From Bryobacterales bacterium (GTDB taxonomy: Bacteria > Acidobacteriota > Terriglobia > Bryobacterales > Bryobacteraceae): a stretch of 64,000 nt of DNA. This document shows, piece by piece, positions 55,145-64,000 of this stretch (position 1 is the first letter of the stretch; each line of letters begins with the position of its first letter). The notes under the pieces are model-generated. The model saw only the letters and a program-made list of their open reading frames with translations. It made no database searches and was not told the origin of the DNA. The position numbers and the translations under genes are program-made. Location of the stretch: positions 32,033 to 96,032 of the forward strand of contig PLRS01000065.1 of the NCBI GenBank assembly GCA_003164035.1, written 5' to 3'.

Positions 55145-55969
55145 ATGAAATCGGCGATCACCATCGCGGCCGGGATCGGCCTGGCGGTTTGGACGGGGAA
55201 CGTTCCCTTATTCGCTCAGTTGCAGGACAACAGCGAAAAACAAATGACTTGCGCGAGCGGCGGCTACGATGGCGAACACGCGCGCCATTGCGAGATGCGC
55301 GAGCAAACCGTACCCGCCACGGGGCGGCTCAGCGTGGACGCGGGCCAGAACGGCGGCACGACCGTCAAGGGCTGGCTGCGGAGCGATGTACTGGTTCGCG
55401 CACGAGTCGAGGCCTCGGGCGATACGGAGGCGGCCGCGGCGCTGATGGCGAGCCGGGTCTCGGTTGCCAGCTCGGGCGGAGAGGTGCGTGCCACGGGGCC
55501 GGAGCCGGCCCACAATGCCGGGTGGAGCGTCAGTTACGAAATCTTCGTGCCGCAGACAACCGATCTGAGCCTGAAGACTTACAACGGGGGAATGACGATT
55601 TCCGACGTGCGCGGCCAAATCCACTTCGATGTGAACAACGGCGGTGTGCGCCTGAAGCGGGTGGCGGGCGATGTGAGCGGTGCGACGGTGAATGGCGGGA
55701 TTCGGGTGGAGCTGACCGGCTCGATGTGGGAGGGCCGGCAACTGGAGGTCGGCACACGGAACGGGGGCGTAACCGTGGTGATGCCGTCCTATTATTCGGC
55801 GCATGTACAGGCGGAGACCGGAAGCGGCAGCATTGAGTCGGATTTTCCCGTGACGCTGGACGGCAATTTGAGGCCGCGGCGGCTGGACTTTCGCGTTGGC
55901 TCCGGCGGCCCGCTGATTCACATCACGACGGGCAACGGCGGAGTCAAGTTGAAGCGGGCGGAATCGTAA
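55145..55969 (+). CDS. Exported DUF4097-family beta-repeat protein
   Basis: The 274-aa protein has a signal peptide (SAITIAAGIGLAVWTGNVPL..FAQ) and regular beta-solenoid-like repeats in the second half: LSLKTYNGGMTISDVRG, FDVNNGGVRLKRVAG, GATVNGGIRVELTG, VGTRNGGVTVVMPS, ITTGNGGVKLKRAES. The recurrent NGG turns are characteristic of DUF4097. In other bacteria such proteins are predicted membrane or surface adhesins. AAGGAGG precedes ATG 55145. Only 9 bases separate its end from prmC on the other strand. Confidence 0.85.
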   Translation: MKSAITIAAGIGLAVWTGNVPLFAQLQDNSEKQMTCASGGYDGEHARHCEMREQTVPATGRLSVDAGQNGGTTVKGWLRSDVLVRARVEASGDTEAAAALMASRVSVASSGGEVRATGPEPAHNAGWSVSYEIFVPQTTDLSLKTYNGGMTISDVRGQIHFDVNNGGVRLKRVAGDVSGATVNGGIRVELTGSMWEGRQLEVGTRNGGVTVVMPSYYSAHVQAETGSGSIESDFPVTLDGNLRPRRLDFRVGSGGPLIHITTGNGGVKLKRAES

Positions 55970-55978
55970 TCGGTGGAT

Positions 55979-56803
55979 TTAGCTTTTCCGCGCGGCGATC
56001 ACGCGCGGGATGCCGGCCAAGTCGGGCTCGATGCGCACGGCGCTCCAGCAGGCCAGCATTTCGGCGACGCGCTGGTGACAGCCGAAGCCGAGTTCCAGCA
56101 CCAGCCATCCACCGGGCCGCAGCACGCGTGGAGCGCCGGCCACGATGCGCTGGTAGAAGTCGAAGCCGGTCTCGCCGCCGTAAAGCGCCACTGGCGGCTC
56201 AAAGTCGCGGACCTCGCGCTGCAGGCCCTCGCGTTGTCGCAGCGGAACGTAGGGCGGGTTGGAAACGAGCAGGCCGACGGAGGCGGGGGCGATAGGTTCC
56301 ATCAGGTCGCATACGGTGACGTTCACCCGCGCGCCCAGGCGAACGGCGTTATCGAGCGCCACGGCGGCGGCGGCCGGCGAGATGTCGGTGGCGAAGGCAG
56401 ACGCACCGGTTTCGAGAGCCAACGTGACGGCGATGGCCCCGGAACCGGTGCCGACATCGAGGATGGTCTCCGCGCCGCGGGCCAGCGGCAAGGCGACTTC
56501 GATGACATGCTCGGTCTCGGGGCGGGGAATCAGCACGTCGGGCGTCACGCGAAATTCGCGGCCGTAGAATTCCTGGCGCCTGGTGATGTACTGGATGGGC
56601 TTGCCTCCCATGCGCTCGTGCAGGTATCGGCCATAGTGCAGCCATTCCACCTCGGCCAATTCCCGTTCGGGATGGGCGTAGAGATAGACCCGGTCGCGGT
56701 GGATGGCGTGGCCCAACAGGACCTCGGCGGTAAGGCGCGGCACGGCAATGCCGGCGCGATCCAGGAGTTCGGTGCCTTGCAGGAGCGCGGTTTGGATGGT
56801 CAT
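55979..56803 (-). CDS. prmC: Peptide chain release factor N5-glutamine methyltransferase
   Basis: PrmC methylates the Gln of the GGQ motif of release factors. The 274-aa protein has the family landmarks: FYGREFRVTPDVLIPRPETE, the SAM site ILDVGTGSGAIAVTLAL and the catalytic NPPYVPLRQREGLQ. It lies downstream of prfA, the usual order, although a gap of about 125 bases holds two repeat palindromes. Confidence 0.95.
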   Translation of the reverse strand: MTIQTALLQGTELLDRAGIAVPRLTAEVLLGHAIHRDRVYLYAHPERELAEVEWLHYGRYLHERMGGKPIQYITRRQEFYGREFRVTPDVLIPRPETEHVIEVALPLARGAETILDVGTGSGAIAVTLALETGASAFATDISPAAAAVALDNAVRLGARVNVTVCDLMEPIAPASVGLLVSNPPYVPLRQREGLQREVRDFEPPVALYGGETGFDFYQRIVAGAPRVLRPGGWLVLELGFGCHQRVAEMLACWSAVRIEPDLAGIPRVIAARKS

Positions 56804-56808
56804 CTATT

Positions 56809-56832
56809 AGGACAGGCCTCCAGGCCTGTCCT
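56809..56832. repeat. Palindrome, family E
   Basis: AGGACAGGCCTCCAGGCCTGTCCT, a perfect 24-base palindrome apart from its centre, lies between prfA and prmC. A fragment of family C (CCGCTCCCTAACGGTCGCGG) follows at about 56885-56907. Confidence 0.75.
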
Positions 56833-56927
56833 TTACGGGCTCGGAAACGCGATTCCGAAAGGTGCCCGCAGCTTCGCCAAGGGACCGCTCCCTAACGGTC
56901 GCGGCTCTGACTCGCGGCATGACCCTC

Positions 56928-58010
56928 CTAGGCCGCCTGATCGCCCTGGTGCTTGAGCTTCTCGGTCTGGTAATAGGCAGTCAGGGCGTCGAGGAGCTGG
57001 TCGAGCTTTCCGTCCATTACGAAGTCGAGCTGATGGAGGGTGAGGCCGATGCGGTGGTCGGTGACGCGATTCTGGGGGAAGTTATAGGTGCGGATTTTCT
57101 CGCTGCGGTCGCCGGAGCCGACCATGCTGCGGCGTTCGGCGCCGAGGGCGGCCTGCTGCTTTTCCAGCTCGATTTCATATAGCCGGGAACGCAGCACGCG
57201 CTCCGCCTTGGCGCGGTTCTTGATCTGCGATTTTTCGTCCTGGCAGGAAACCACCAGCCCGGTGGGGAGATGGGTGATGCGCACAGCCGAGTAGGTGGTG
57301 TTGACCGATTGGCCGCCGGGGCCGGACGAGCAGAAGGTGTCGATGCGGATATCCTTGGGATCGATCTTGATTTCCACCTCGTCGGCTTCCGGCAGAACGG
57401 CCACGGTGATGGCGGACGTGTGCACCCGGCCTTGCTGTTCGGTGACCGGGACGCGCTGCACGCGGTGTACGCCGCTTTCGTACTTCAGCTTGCTGAAGAC
57501 CTTGTTGCCGCTCACCAGGGCGATGACTTCCTTCAATCCGCCCACCGCCGAATCGCTGGCCGAAGTCACTTCCATCTTCCAGTTCTGGGTTTCGGCGTAG
57601 CGCGAGTACATGCGAAAGATTTCGGCGGCAAATAGGGTAGCTTCGTCGCCGCCGGTGCCGGCGCGGATTTCGAGCACCACGTTCTTGTCGTCGAGGGGGT
57701 CTTTAGGCAGCAGCAGGATCTTCAGTTCACTCTCGATCCGCTCGCGCTCGGGCTCCAGGTGGGCCAGTTCTTCCTGCGCCATGGCCTGGAGCTCCGCATC
57801 GCTGTCCTGGAGCATGCCGCGCGCCTGGGAGAGGCTGTCTTCCACCTTCTTCCACTCGCGATAGTTGGAGACGATTTCGGCGAGCTCGCTATGGGTCTTG
57901 GCGACTTTGCGATACTGCTCGGCATCGCCGATCAGGGCGGGATCGGCCATCTGCCGATTGAGTTCGTCGAAGCGTTTTTCGAGCTGTTCGAGTTTGGCGG
58001 CAAATTGCAT
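56928..58010 (-). CDS. prfA: Peptide chain release factor 1
   Basis: RF1 ends translation at UAA and UAG. The 360-aa protein has the N-terminal coiled coil ([20 protein letters not shown]), stop-codon-recognising PVT in [15 protein letters not shown], the catalytic GGQ in [18 protein letters not shown] and the terminal domain ([20 protein letters not shown]). All essential residues are present. It lies between a DUF1385 gene and prmC. Confidence 0.97.
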   Translation of the reverse strand: MQFAAKLEQLEKRFDELNRQMADPALIGDAEQYRKVAKTHSELAEIVSNYREWKKVEDSLSQARGMLQDSDAELQAMAQEELAHLEPERERIESELKILLLPKDPLDDKNVVLEIRAGTGGDEATLFAAEIFRMYSRYAETQNWKMEVTSASDSAVGGLKEVIALVSGNKVFSKLKYESGVHRVQRVPVTEQQGRVHTSAITVAVLPEADEVEIKIDPKDIRIDTFCSSGPGGQSVNTTYSAVRITHLPTGLVVSCQDEKSQIKNRAKAERVLRSRLYEIELEKQQAALGAERRSMVGSGDRSEKIRTYNFPQNRVTDHRIGLTLHQLDFVMDGKLDQLLDALTAYYQTEKLKHQGDQAA

Positions 58011-58124
58011 GGGGAGTTACAGATAACCAGTTTAGCAGGAAGCTCTCAGCGGTCAGCATTCAGCGTTCAGCCACTGCTGCCGGTTGACACCCGGTTTAGC
58101 CGATTGCTAATCGCTGAAAGCTTC

Positions 58125-59123
58125 CTACGCGATGACCATCTCGCCGCCCTGCGATTTTTCCAGCTTCATGGCGCCTTCGAGGGCATGGATGGCGACCGCC
58201 GCCTGCTCGTCGGAAGGGGGCTTGGTGGTGATGCGCTGCAGCCAGAGGCCGGGGGCGGTGACCAGCGCCAGCAGCGAGCCCGGATGCCTGGCGGCGAAGC
58301 GGATCAGTTCATAGCTCAAGCCGATCACGAAGGGCAGCAGCACGATGCGACAGACCAGCCTGGCCACGAAACCATCGAACGGAATCAAGGTGTAGACCGG
58401 GATCGCCAGGAACATCAGCACCAGCAGAAAGCTGGTTCCGCAGCGGGGATGGAAAGTGCTGTAGCGCTGCGCATTGGCTACCGTAACCGCTTCGCCGGCT
58501 TCGAAATTGAACACCACTTTGTGTTCCGCGCCGTGGTATTGGAACACCCGCCGGATATCCTTGGTGCGGGAGATGGCGTACATGAAGCCGAGCAGAATGG
58601 CGATGCGGATTAACCCGTCGGCCGCGTTGAAGGCGATGCGGCCGGCCAGCACCGGATAGACCTTTTCGAGCTTGGTCACCAGAAACAGCGGGACGAATTT
58701 GTAGAGGAAAATCAGAAATGCCAGCGAGAAGATCAGGTTGCCGGTTACGGCCCATCCAGGCATTTCTTTAGGCGCCGCGCCGACGGGAGCGGGGCTGATT
58801 TCCTGCAACGCCACGTCGGTGGAAAAACGCAGGGCGCGAAAACCCAGCACCATGGCCTGGCAGAGCGTGCCGACGCCGCGGAGGATCGGCAACTTGAAAA
58901 TGGGGTGGCGATCGGAGAGGCGCGACAGCGCGTTGGTATCGGTCGCCATTTCGCCGCTGGACCTCCGCACGGCCACGCAATAGCTGTGCGGAGCCCGCAT
59001 CATGACGCCCTCCATCACGGCCTGGCCGCCGACCAGCGTTTCCTCCCCGCTCTCCAGCAGCGGCAACATCTGGGTGTGGAGGAACAGCCGACAAAACGAA
59101 CGTAAGGATACGGGAAACTTCAT
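58125..59123 (-). CDS. DUF1385 polytopic membrane protein
   Basis: From ATG 59123 (MKFPVSLRSFCRLFLHTQML) the product has 332 residues. It opens with ETLVGGQAVMEGVMMRAPHS, the DUF1385 signature, followed by several membrane helices (NLIFSLAFLIFLYKFVPLFL and FVARLVCRIVLLPFVIGLSY) and the conserved FQYHGAEHKVVFNFEAGE / RYSTFHPRCGTSFLLVLMF. Often found next to prfA. Function unknown; involvement in metal or envelope homeostasis is only speculated. Sequence upstream of 59123 is repeat DNA, not coding. Confidence 0.85.
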   Translation of the reverse strand: MKFPVSLRSFCRLFLHTQMLPLLESGEETLVGGQAVMEGVMMRAPHSYCVAVRRSSGEMATDTNALSRLSDRHPIFKLPILRGVGTLCQAMVLGFRALRFSTDVALQEISPAPVGAAPKEMPGWAVTGNLIFSLAFLIFLYKFVPLFLVTKLEKVYPVLAGRIAFNAADGLIRIAILLGFMYAISRTKDIRRVFQYHGAEHKVVFNFEAGEAVTVANAQRYSTFHPRCGTSFLLVLMFLAIPVYTLIPFDGFVARLVCRIVLLPFVIGLSYELIRFAARHPGSLLALVTAPGLWLQRITTKPPSDEQAAVAIHALEGAMKLEKSQGGEMVIA

Positions 59124-59193
59124 GAAGAACCTAATTCCAATTATACATTGACGCCTGGGGAAAATGCCGGGAGCCAGGCCGTGCGCCGTGCGG

Positions 59194-59280
59194 GTGCTTA
59201 ACCGATCTTCGGGAAATCCGTTCCGGGAACCGTCGCTGCCGGTCGCGGCTCGGTAAGTGACTGAAAACACGCGGCACTCG
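59194..59280. mobile_element. Half copy of the family C MITE
   Basis: It has the TIR GTGCTTAACCGAT (59194-59206), followed by TCCGTTCCGGGAAC and GGTCGCGGCTCGGTAAGTGA and ends in AAAACACGCGGCACT. The far TIR is missing, so this is a truncated element that matches the right half of 30683-30841 in reverse. Confidence 0.75.
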
Positions 59281-59294
59281 GGTGATCGGCGAAC

Positions 59295-61022
59295 TTAGTG
59301 GTACCGGTAGAGCCTCACCCGCTGGATTCGCCCGTTGTTACCGAATCCTCCCATCCGCACGTTCTTCCCCTGGCTGTTCTCGTCGCCGTTCAATCGCCGT
59401 CCCGCGACCCATTGTCCGTTCGTATACGTGCCTTCCTCCACGTAGGCGATCCCGGCAATCGGCGGGCCGGGCGTGTTTGGAGTAAAAGTGATACTCACGC
59501 CGCCGCTGCCGGCGACCAGGTATTCGTCCGGTCCCATGGAAATGATGAGCGCCGAGGAGCGTTCGGGCGACACCGGAGGCCCCGGCAGCACGGGCGCGGC
59601 CGGCGCGGCTGCGGTTGTGCCCGCCGGCGTGGGAGTGGGCGGAGGCACCGGCCGGCGGAAACGCGGGCGGCTCACCTCCAGCTTGTAATTCCCCAGTGCG
59701 ATGGTCTGCGGTGAATCTTCATCGCCGATCAACACTCCCGCCATTGTGCCCCTTCCCATATTCTGCAATATCAATGGCGCCAGCTCGCTGATAATCTCAT
59801 AGCTCTTGGTGAACGGCAGCTTCTCGGGCGGCGTCATCTCTCCCCCGTCCCGCGCCGCGCCCAGCGAATCGATGGCAAACGGCGAGAACGACGTGGCGCC
59901 ATGCTGCCCGAATGCGTAGAACACGTTCACATCCGCCGTCTGCAGGCTGGTTTCGACGATCAACAGCGGGTTTCCGGCGCGGTGAAACCTCTCGGCCACC
60001 TCCGCGAAATTGGGCGAGTAGATGTCCGGGGCATACGCCTCGATCCTCGGCGCGCCCGCCTGCCACACGTCCATTACCTGTGCCTCGGGACAGCCGCTCG
60101 GCCAGTCGCCCGGTTTGCGATCCGGTCCCGAAAGCCACACGTTCGTGATCATCGGCAGCGGATCTTCGGCTTTGCCCGCCGCCGTCACCTGGTCGATGTA
60201 GCGCGCGTAGTTCCAGGCCATGAAGATTTCGTCCGTCGCCGGTCCCTTGCCGAAGATCTGCTCCCACGTTCCGGCCGTCTTTCCACCGGCGGCCTTCCAC
60301 AGCTTCTGCAAGTCGGGGTACAAGTCGGCTCCGCGCTGCTGTAAATGGTCCATCAACTCCTTGGGCACCTGCTCCGCAAACGCCTTGTTCGCCGCCTCGG
60401 ACCGGTCGCGCGAGTCGCCCAGCACGCCCACTTCGTTCTCCACCTGCATCATGATCGCCGTGTGTTCGGTGTCCACTTCCTTGATGTGCTTCATCAGCGC
60501 CGTGTAGGCCTTGGCGTCCGCGTCGCGGTTGGCGCTGCTGAAGGTCGACAGGATTTCCACGCCCTTGCCGTCCTTGTCCTGAACTCGCGGGAAGCGGTCC
60601 TGGTTGGTTTTTACCCAAACCGGGATGTAGCTCGACATGCCGTTTTTCCAGCTCCCGAACCACAGGAACACCAGGCGTAGATGGTTAGCCCCCGCCGCCT
60701 CGATTTGGCCGTCCACCAGGCTGAAGTCGAACTTGCCTTCCTCCGGCTCCATCAATTCCCAGTAGACCGGCGTCAGCACCGTGTTGATGTGCATGGCCGC
60801 CAACCGCGGCCAGATCGGCTTCAGGTACTCCAGGCTGGAGGCGCTGGAGTTATGCAACTCCGCCGCCAGCATCAGGTACGGCTTGCCGTCGACAATCATC
60901 TGCGTAGCCGTGCCCTGCTTCTGCAATCGGGGAATCTCGGCAGCCGGTTTCGTTTGGGTCGTCTGGGAACATGCCGCCATCAAGATCAGCGGCGCGCAAG
61001 CAGCCAGAATTCGAAGTCTCAT
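59295..61022 (-). CDS. Lipoprotein glycoside hydrolase, GH35-like with DUF5597 tail
   Basis: From ATG 61022 (GGTGA 5 bases upstream) the 575-aa protein has a lipobox (LILMAACSQ), so it is anchored in the envelope. The TIM-barrel core shows the clan-A pattern: LTPVYWELMEPEEGKFDF, a proton donor in IMMQVENEVGVLG and a nucleophile in LLIVETSLQ. The C-terminal part (GVLIGDEDSPQTIALGNYKL) matches DUF5597 of beta-galactosidase-like enzymes. A Pro-rich linker (VPPPTPTPAGTTAAAP) lies near residue 500. It likely attacks plant galactans or similar polysaccharides. Confidence 0.85.
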   Translation of the reverse strand: MRLRILAACAPLILMAACSQTTQTKPAAEIPRLQKQGTATQMIVDGKPYLMLAAELHNSSASSLEYLKPIWPRLAAMHINTVLTPVYWELMEPEEGKFDFSLVDGQIEAAGANHLRLVFLWFGSWKNGMSSYIPVWVKTNQDRFPRVQDKDGKGVEILSTFSSANRDADAKAYTALMKHIKEVDTEHTAIMMQVENEVGVLGDSRDRSEAANKAFAEQVPKELMDHLQQRGADLYPDLQKLWKAAGGKTAGTWEQIFGKGPATDEIFMAWNYARYIDQVTAAGKAEDPLPMITNVWLSGPDRKPGDWPSGCPEAQVMDVWQAGAPRIEAYAPDIYSPNFAEVAERFHRAGNPLLIVETSLQTADVNVFYAFGQHGATSFSPFAIDSLGAARDGGEMTPPEKLPFTKSYEIISELAPLILQNMGRGTMAGVLIGDEDSPQTIALGNYKLEVSRPRFRRPVPPPTPTPAGTTAAAPAAPVLPGPPVSPERSSALIISMGPDEYLVAGSGGVSITFTPNTPGPPIAGIAYVEEGTYTNGQWVAGRRLNGDENSQGKNVRMGGFGNNGRIQRVRLYRYH

Positions 61023-61264
61023 CTTGTCACCTCGGAAAACCATGGCGGGACGCGCCGGCTTGGGCGTCTCCCGCAAAGCGATGAACGGGAATGCCGCTGG
61101 GGCCACCTCGTTCATGGTGAGGCAAGAACCTCGCGGTTTCCTTCTTCGGGTTGCGACTTAAGGTTCCGCGCTTTCCGACTTTAATACCCGAATTCGCCAT
61201 TGTCAACCGCCGCGTGCCACCGCCTGTGATCTAATGTTTAGTCGAAGGACTCCTTACTATATTT

Positions 61265-62542
61265 ATGATTCCCGCCTGCTGTACGCGCGCATTCGCCGGC
61301 CTCCCGCTGATCTGCTGCCTGACGGCCGCTTCGCTGCCAGTCTCCAAACCGGAAGACGTAGGCATTTCCTCCGAGCGGTTGCAGCGAATTCACGAGATGG
61401 TGATGCGCCACGTCGCCGCGCACGACATCTCCGGCGCCGTCTCTATCGTGGCGCGGAAGGGACGTGTGGTTCACTACGAGGCCCACGGGCTCATGGACAT
61501 CGACTCGAACAAGCCCATGGCCAAGGACGCCCTGTTCCGCCTGGCGTCCAGTTCCAAGCCCGTAACCGCCGCCGCCATCCTGATCCTGCTCGAAGAAGGC
61601 AAGCTGAAGCTTACCGACCCTGTCTCGAAGTTCATTCCCGAGTTCCGGGACTCGAAAGTCGCCATCGAGTTTAAACGCCCCGCGCTTCCCATGGCCGATG
61701 GTACCCCGCGCGCCGCCAGTCCCTACTACACCGTGCCGGCAAGCCGCGACATCGCCATCATCGACCTCCTCACCCACGGGTCGGGCCTGGCAAGCGGCGG
61801 CATTACCGACGCCGATTACCAGAAAATCATGAAGGCCAGGACGCCCACCGATACGCTCGCCGATTTCATCCCCCGCCTGGGGGCGCTCCCGCTCGATTTC
61901 GAGCCCGGCACCGCGTGGCGCTATAGCCCCCTTGCCGCCTTCGACACCCTGGGGCGCATTGTCGAGATCGTCTCCGGGATGAGTTTCGATCGATTCCTCC
62001 GCGAACGCCTGTTCGGGCCCCTCGATATGCCCGATACAGGCTTCAATGTTCCCGAAAAAGACGCCGCCCGTAAAGTGACGATCTATCGCCGCACCGAAAC
62101 CGGTTTGGAGAAGCTCGCCAACTCGCCCGTATTCACCGGCTCCGCTTATTTCTCCGGCGCCGGCGGCCTCATCTCGACCGCCGAAGATTACTACAAGTTC
62201 GCCCAAATGCTCTGTAATGGCGGCATTCTGAACGGTAAGCGGATCCTGAGCCCCTGGACCGTGGACCTGATGCTCTCGAACCAGGTCGGCGATCTGTTCA
62301 ACGGACAGAGCGGCCGCGCCCCGAAAGGCGTTGGCTTCGGCCTGGGCGGCGAAGTGGTCCTGAACGCCGCCGATGCCCGCCTCCGCAAGCCCAACGGAAG
62401 TTACGGCTGGGACGGGGCCTTCGGTACCTATTGGTGGGTGAACCGGAAAGAGCAGATGGCGGTCGTATTCTTCATTCAGACAGGAAGCCGTTCCATACAG
62501 TATGACTTCGACAACGCCGTTTCCCAGGCCGTAATCGAGTAG
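61265..62542 (+). CDS. Exported class C beta-lactamase-like serine hydrolase
   Basis: The 425-aa protein has a signal peptide (IPACCTRAFAGLPLICCLTA) and the serine hydrolase pattern: catalytic Ser and Lys in LASSSKPVTAA near residue 95-98, Tyr in WRYSPLAAFDTLGRIVE and a late strand SYGWDGAFGTYWWV. The Tyr motif normally reads YxN; here Asn is Pro, a possible change of specificity. Such enzymes are esterases, D-peptidases or lactamases. It is divergent from the lipoprotein gene. No operon partners. Confidence 0.87.
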   Translation: MIPACCTRAFAGLPLICCLTAASLPVSKPEDVGISSERLQRIHEMVMRHVAAHDISGAVSIVARKGRVVHYEAHGLMDIDSNKPMAKDALFRLASSSKPVTAAAILILLEEGKLKLTDPVSKFIPEFRDSKVAIEFKRPALPMADGTPRAASPYYTVPASRDIAIIDLLTHGSGLASGGITDADYQKIMKARTPTDTLADFIPRLGALPLDFEPGTAWRYSPLAAFDTLGRIVEIVSGMSFDRFLRERLFGPLDMPDTGFNVPEKDAARKVTIYRRTETGLEKLANSPVFTGSAYFSGAGGLISTAEDYYKFAQMLCNGGILNGKRILSPWTVDLMLSNQVGDLFNGQSGRAPKGVGFGLGGEVVLNAADARLRKPNGSYGWDGAFGTYWWVNRKEQMAVVFFIQTGSRSIQYDFDNAVSQAVIE

Positions 62543-62563
62543 ACGGTTTCTTGCCGCGGTCAA

Positions 62564-62832
62564 TCGGCTCCGTTTGTTTTTTCAAACAGCCCGGAGAGGC
62601 CTCAGGGTGGGCGGAGCCGGTTCCGCTTGCCAGCTGGTCACAAGCTTTCAAAATAATCTGTAAACCATTGACACGCTAGCCACCTACCGGTAAATCCGCT
62701 ACTTCTGGGAAGGCCGTTTTCGGGTGTCCGAATGTTACATGTTCTGTCAGGAGAGAGAAGTTGCGCAACTTCCTCTCCTGACCTGTCGCGTGCGGCGCCG
62801 GCTCTTGGGCGGGGCCTGGCGCCCGCGACGGT
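62564..62832. repeat. Diverged direct repeat, copy 1
   Basis: CGGCTCCGTTTGTTTTTTCA starts a block that includes GTCACAAGCTTTCAAAATAA (62636-62655), ACCATTGACACGCTAGCC and ends with GTGCGGCGCCGGCTCTTGGG. It is matched by 63029-63489. This stretch after the hydrolase has no gene. Confidence 0.7.
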
Positions 62833-63028
62833 CTGCGGTTCTCAAAGACCATTCACCCGCGTCCCCGAAAAAACCCTGAAACAGAAGGCGCCCAGCGATT
62901 TCTCCAGCCCTGACCGGCCCTTGCCGGCCCACTCCGCAGCGAACCCCAATCGGTTTTCCCGAATGAACCCATTCTAGGCTGTATATAGCTGCATATAATT
63001 GAAACAAAGCACATCCTCCACCAGAAAA

Positions 63029-63489
63029 TCGGCTCCTTTTGTTTTTTCAGACAGCTTTGCGCGCCCGCGGCACCTCGTCGGGTTCTTCTCCCGCCGCAAC
63101 GGCTTTTCCGTGGAGCGGACTCTCAGTCTGCCACGCCGGGACTCCCCCCGGCGCTTTTGGCTGCGGCTATGCTGCGCTGTGGGGCAAGTTGGCAACCTGC
63201 GGACCGATTGTGGAGTGCCCTGGGCCGGGTCCAGCCCGGCCGTGTGCCCACGAGTCTCGAAACCGGGCTTTCGCCTGCGAAACATTCCAATCCCGGTCAC
63301 AAGCTTTCAAAATAATCTGCAAACCATTGACAAGCTTGCCGCTTACTGGCAGATCCGGCGCCCGCGCCAGGGCCGTTCTTGGGTGTCCGGATGTTACACG
63401 TGCAGTCAAGGGAGGGAGGTAGTGGTGGACCTCTCCCCCGCTTGTCGCGTGCGGCGCCGGCTCTTGGGGGGGCTTGGCGCCCGCGACAG
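63029..63489. repeat. Diverged direct repeat, copy 2
   Basis: CGGCTCCTTTTGTTTTTTCA starts the second block, with GTCACAAGCTTTCAAAATAA at 63296-63315 and GTGCGGCGCCGGCTCTTGGG at 63450-63469. It is longer than copy 1 because an unrelated block of about 230 bp (from about 63060) is inserted in it. The cores are about 660 bp apart. Confidence 0.7.
63110..63154. repeat. Inverted partial copy of the composite direct repeat
   Basis: Read on the minus strand, GCGCCGGGGGGAGTCCCGGC followed by GGCAGACTGAGAGTCCGCTC matches the middle of the repeats flanking the Ig-like gene. It lies inside the extra block of copy 2, so one repeat is nested in another. Confidence 0.65.
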
Positions 63490-63506
63490 TTTTATCCACG
63501 AAACCT

Positions 63507-63749
63507 TTACTTGCGAGCCGCCGCCAATCGATGGACATTTACCGTCACCGGCCGCCAATGGTATCTCCGGTTGTGGCACATGCACATTTCCAGGTCTCCG
63601 TCCTGAGCCAGCCGCCACTGGGCTCCCGCGTCGCTAACCGCCGCGGCTGGCCAGAGGTGCCCGGCCGTCTTCGCGTTGCAGGCCGGTCTCGCGCTCTGCG
63701 GTTGAACCAGCATCGCGCTCCAAGCCAAAGTCAGGAACAATGTCCCCAT
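63507..63749 (-). CDS. Small exported Cys-containing protein, unknown function
   Basis: The 80-aa protein has a signal-peptide-like start (MGTLFLTLAWSAMLVQPQSA) and conserved-looking core CNAKTAGHLWPAAAV, RLAQDGDLEMCMCHN and YHWRPVTVNVHRL. I recall small acidobacterial secreted proteins with the same CxAxTxGxxWPxxA / ELEMC / W..LTVxVxxL pattern, so this is likely real. The three Cys in the mature part may form a disulfide or bind metal. AGAGGC precedes the start. It faces away from the hydrolase, after a repeat-rich gap. Confidence 0.65.
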   Translation of the reverse strand: MGTLFLTLAWSAMLVQPQSARPACNAKTAGHLWPAAAVSDAGAQWRLAQDGDLEMCMCHNRRYHWRPVTVNVHRLAAARK

Positions 63750-64000
63750 GCCTCTATGCTCGCCCTTAATTGCCGGTGTGGCGGTGACGATAGTACTAAT
63801 TTGGGCCTTAGCTCTACTACGGGCGCAGTCCTGCGTCCTTAGTGCGTCTCGACACTTTTTCCACCCTGCGACACAATGTCGGAGGCCAACGTCGGCCGTC
63901 CTGTCTGCGCCACGGCACCGAACCAGGCGCCATCGGCGAGTACGTCCCTTCTTGCTCCGCCGAATTCCGTTAACTGCTATGATTTTCTGTGTCCTACGGG

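Overview
The window reads as a chromosomal stretch of a GC-rich Acidobacterium of the Solibacter / Bryobacteraceae type. The evidence is a VWFA-related protein of the type described from Acidobacteria (20474-21898), a secreted Ig-like protein ending in the C-terminal domain first described from Solibacter (49113-51332), an acidobacterial MacB/FtsX-like orphan permease cut by the left edge (1-2392), and the N-terminal stub of a carboxypeptidase-regulatory/TonB-type receptor (31331-31582). Genes lie in short, tightly overlapping operons separated by gaps filled with palindromic and MITE-like repeats. No rRNA, tRNA, CRISPR array, prophage or intact IS transposase was seen.

Layout. 1-5.4 kb: an orphan permease on the minus strand, then scpA-scpB-rluB-like-CoA-binding on the plus strand. 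5.4-6.7 kb: a decayed PIN toxin-antitoxin locus and an orphan HigA-type antitoxin. 6.9-10 kb: an enolase-superfamily enzyme, a SnoaL-like secreted protein, a P-loop kinase, a small basic protein and dtd. 10.1-14.2 kb: three overlapping exported amidohydrolase-like genes, of which only the middle one keeps the HxH metal motif. 14.5-15.8 kb: a RHH/PIN pair next to an MntA/HepT pair. 16-20.2 kb: a PspA envelope-stress operon (YbjN-like, PspA, DUF4178-like membrane protein, long exported coiled-coil protein), with a small membrane protein and a PilZ protein upstream. 20.5-21.9 kb: VWFA protein. 22-26.7 kb: a sugar-acid cassette (MFS permease, LtnD, OtnK, OtnC) predicted to take L-threonate-type four-carbon acids to dihydroxyacetone phosphate, with a 264-bp MITE-like element before otnC.

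27-31 kb: a polytopic membrane protein, a TPR protein and an MFS exporter, bordered by two copies of a MITE with TIR GTGCTTAACCGAT. 31.3-33 kb: two gene stubs at a deletion scar and a TlpA-like thioredoxin protein. 33.4-35.8 kb: a STAS protein overlapping a GAF-GAF-AAA+-Fis sigma-54 activator. 36-40.8 kb: a Uma2 nuclease and a tripartite TolC/EmrB/EmrA exporter. 40.9-44.7 kb: a TPR protein, a RodZ-like HTH membrane protein converging on pgsA, and a VapBC pair whose toxin is frameshifted. 45-48.5 kb: full-length metH. 49-51.3 kb: the Ig-like protein, flanked by direct repeats of about 135 bp and carrying a clear terminator. 51.9-55 kb: a metallo-beta-lactamase-fold hydrolase and an ABC-2 exporter pair. 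55.1-59.1 kb: a DUF4097 protein, then prmC, prfA and a DUF1385 membrane protein on the minus strand. 59.3-62.5 kb: a lipoprotein glycoside hydrolase and a class C beta-lactamase-like hydrolase. 62.5-64 kb: diverged direct repeats and one small exported protein.

Most of the window is housekeeping plus soil-type catabolism and efflux. The unusual content is the repeats, at least five families with several copies each, found in operon gaps and at the ends of broken genes, and the fossil record of toxin-antitoxin loci and truncated genes beside them. The best candidate for a poorly described functional system is the PspA/DUF4178/coiled-coil operon.
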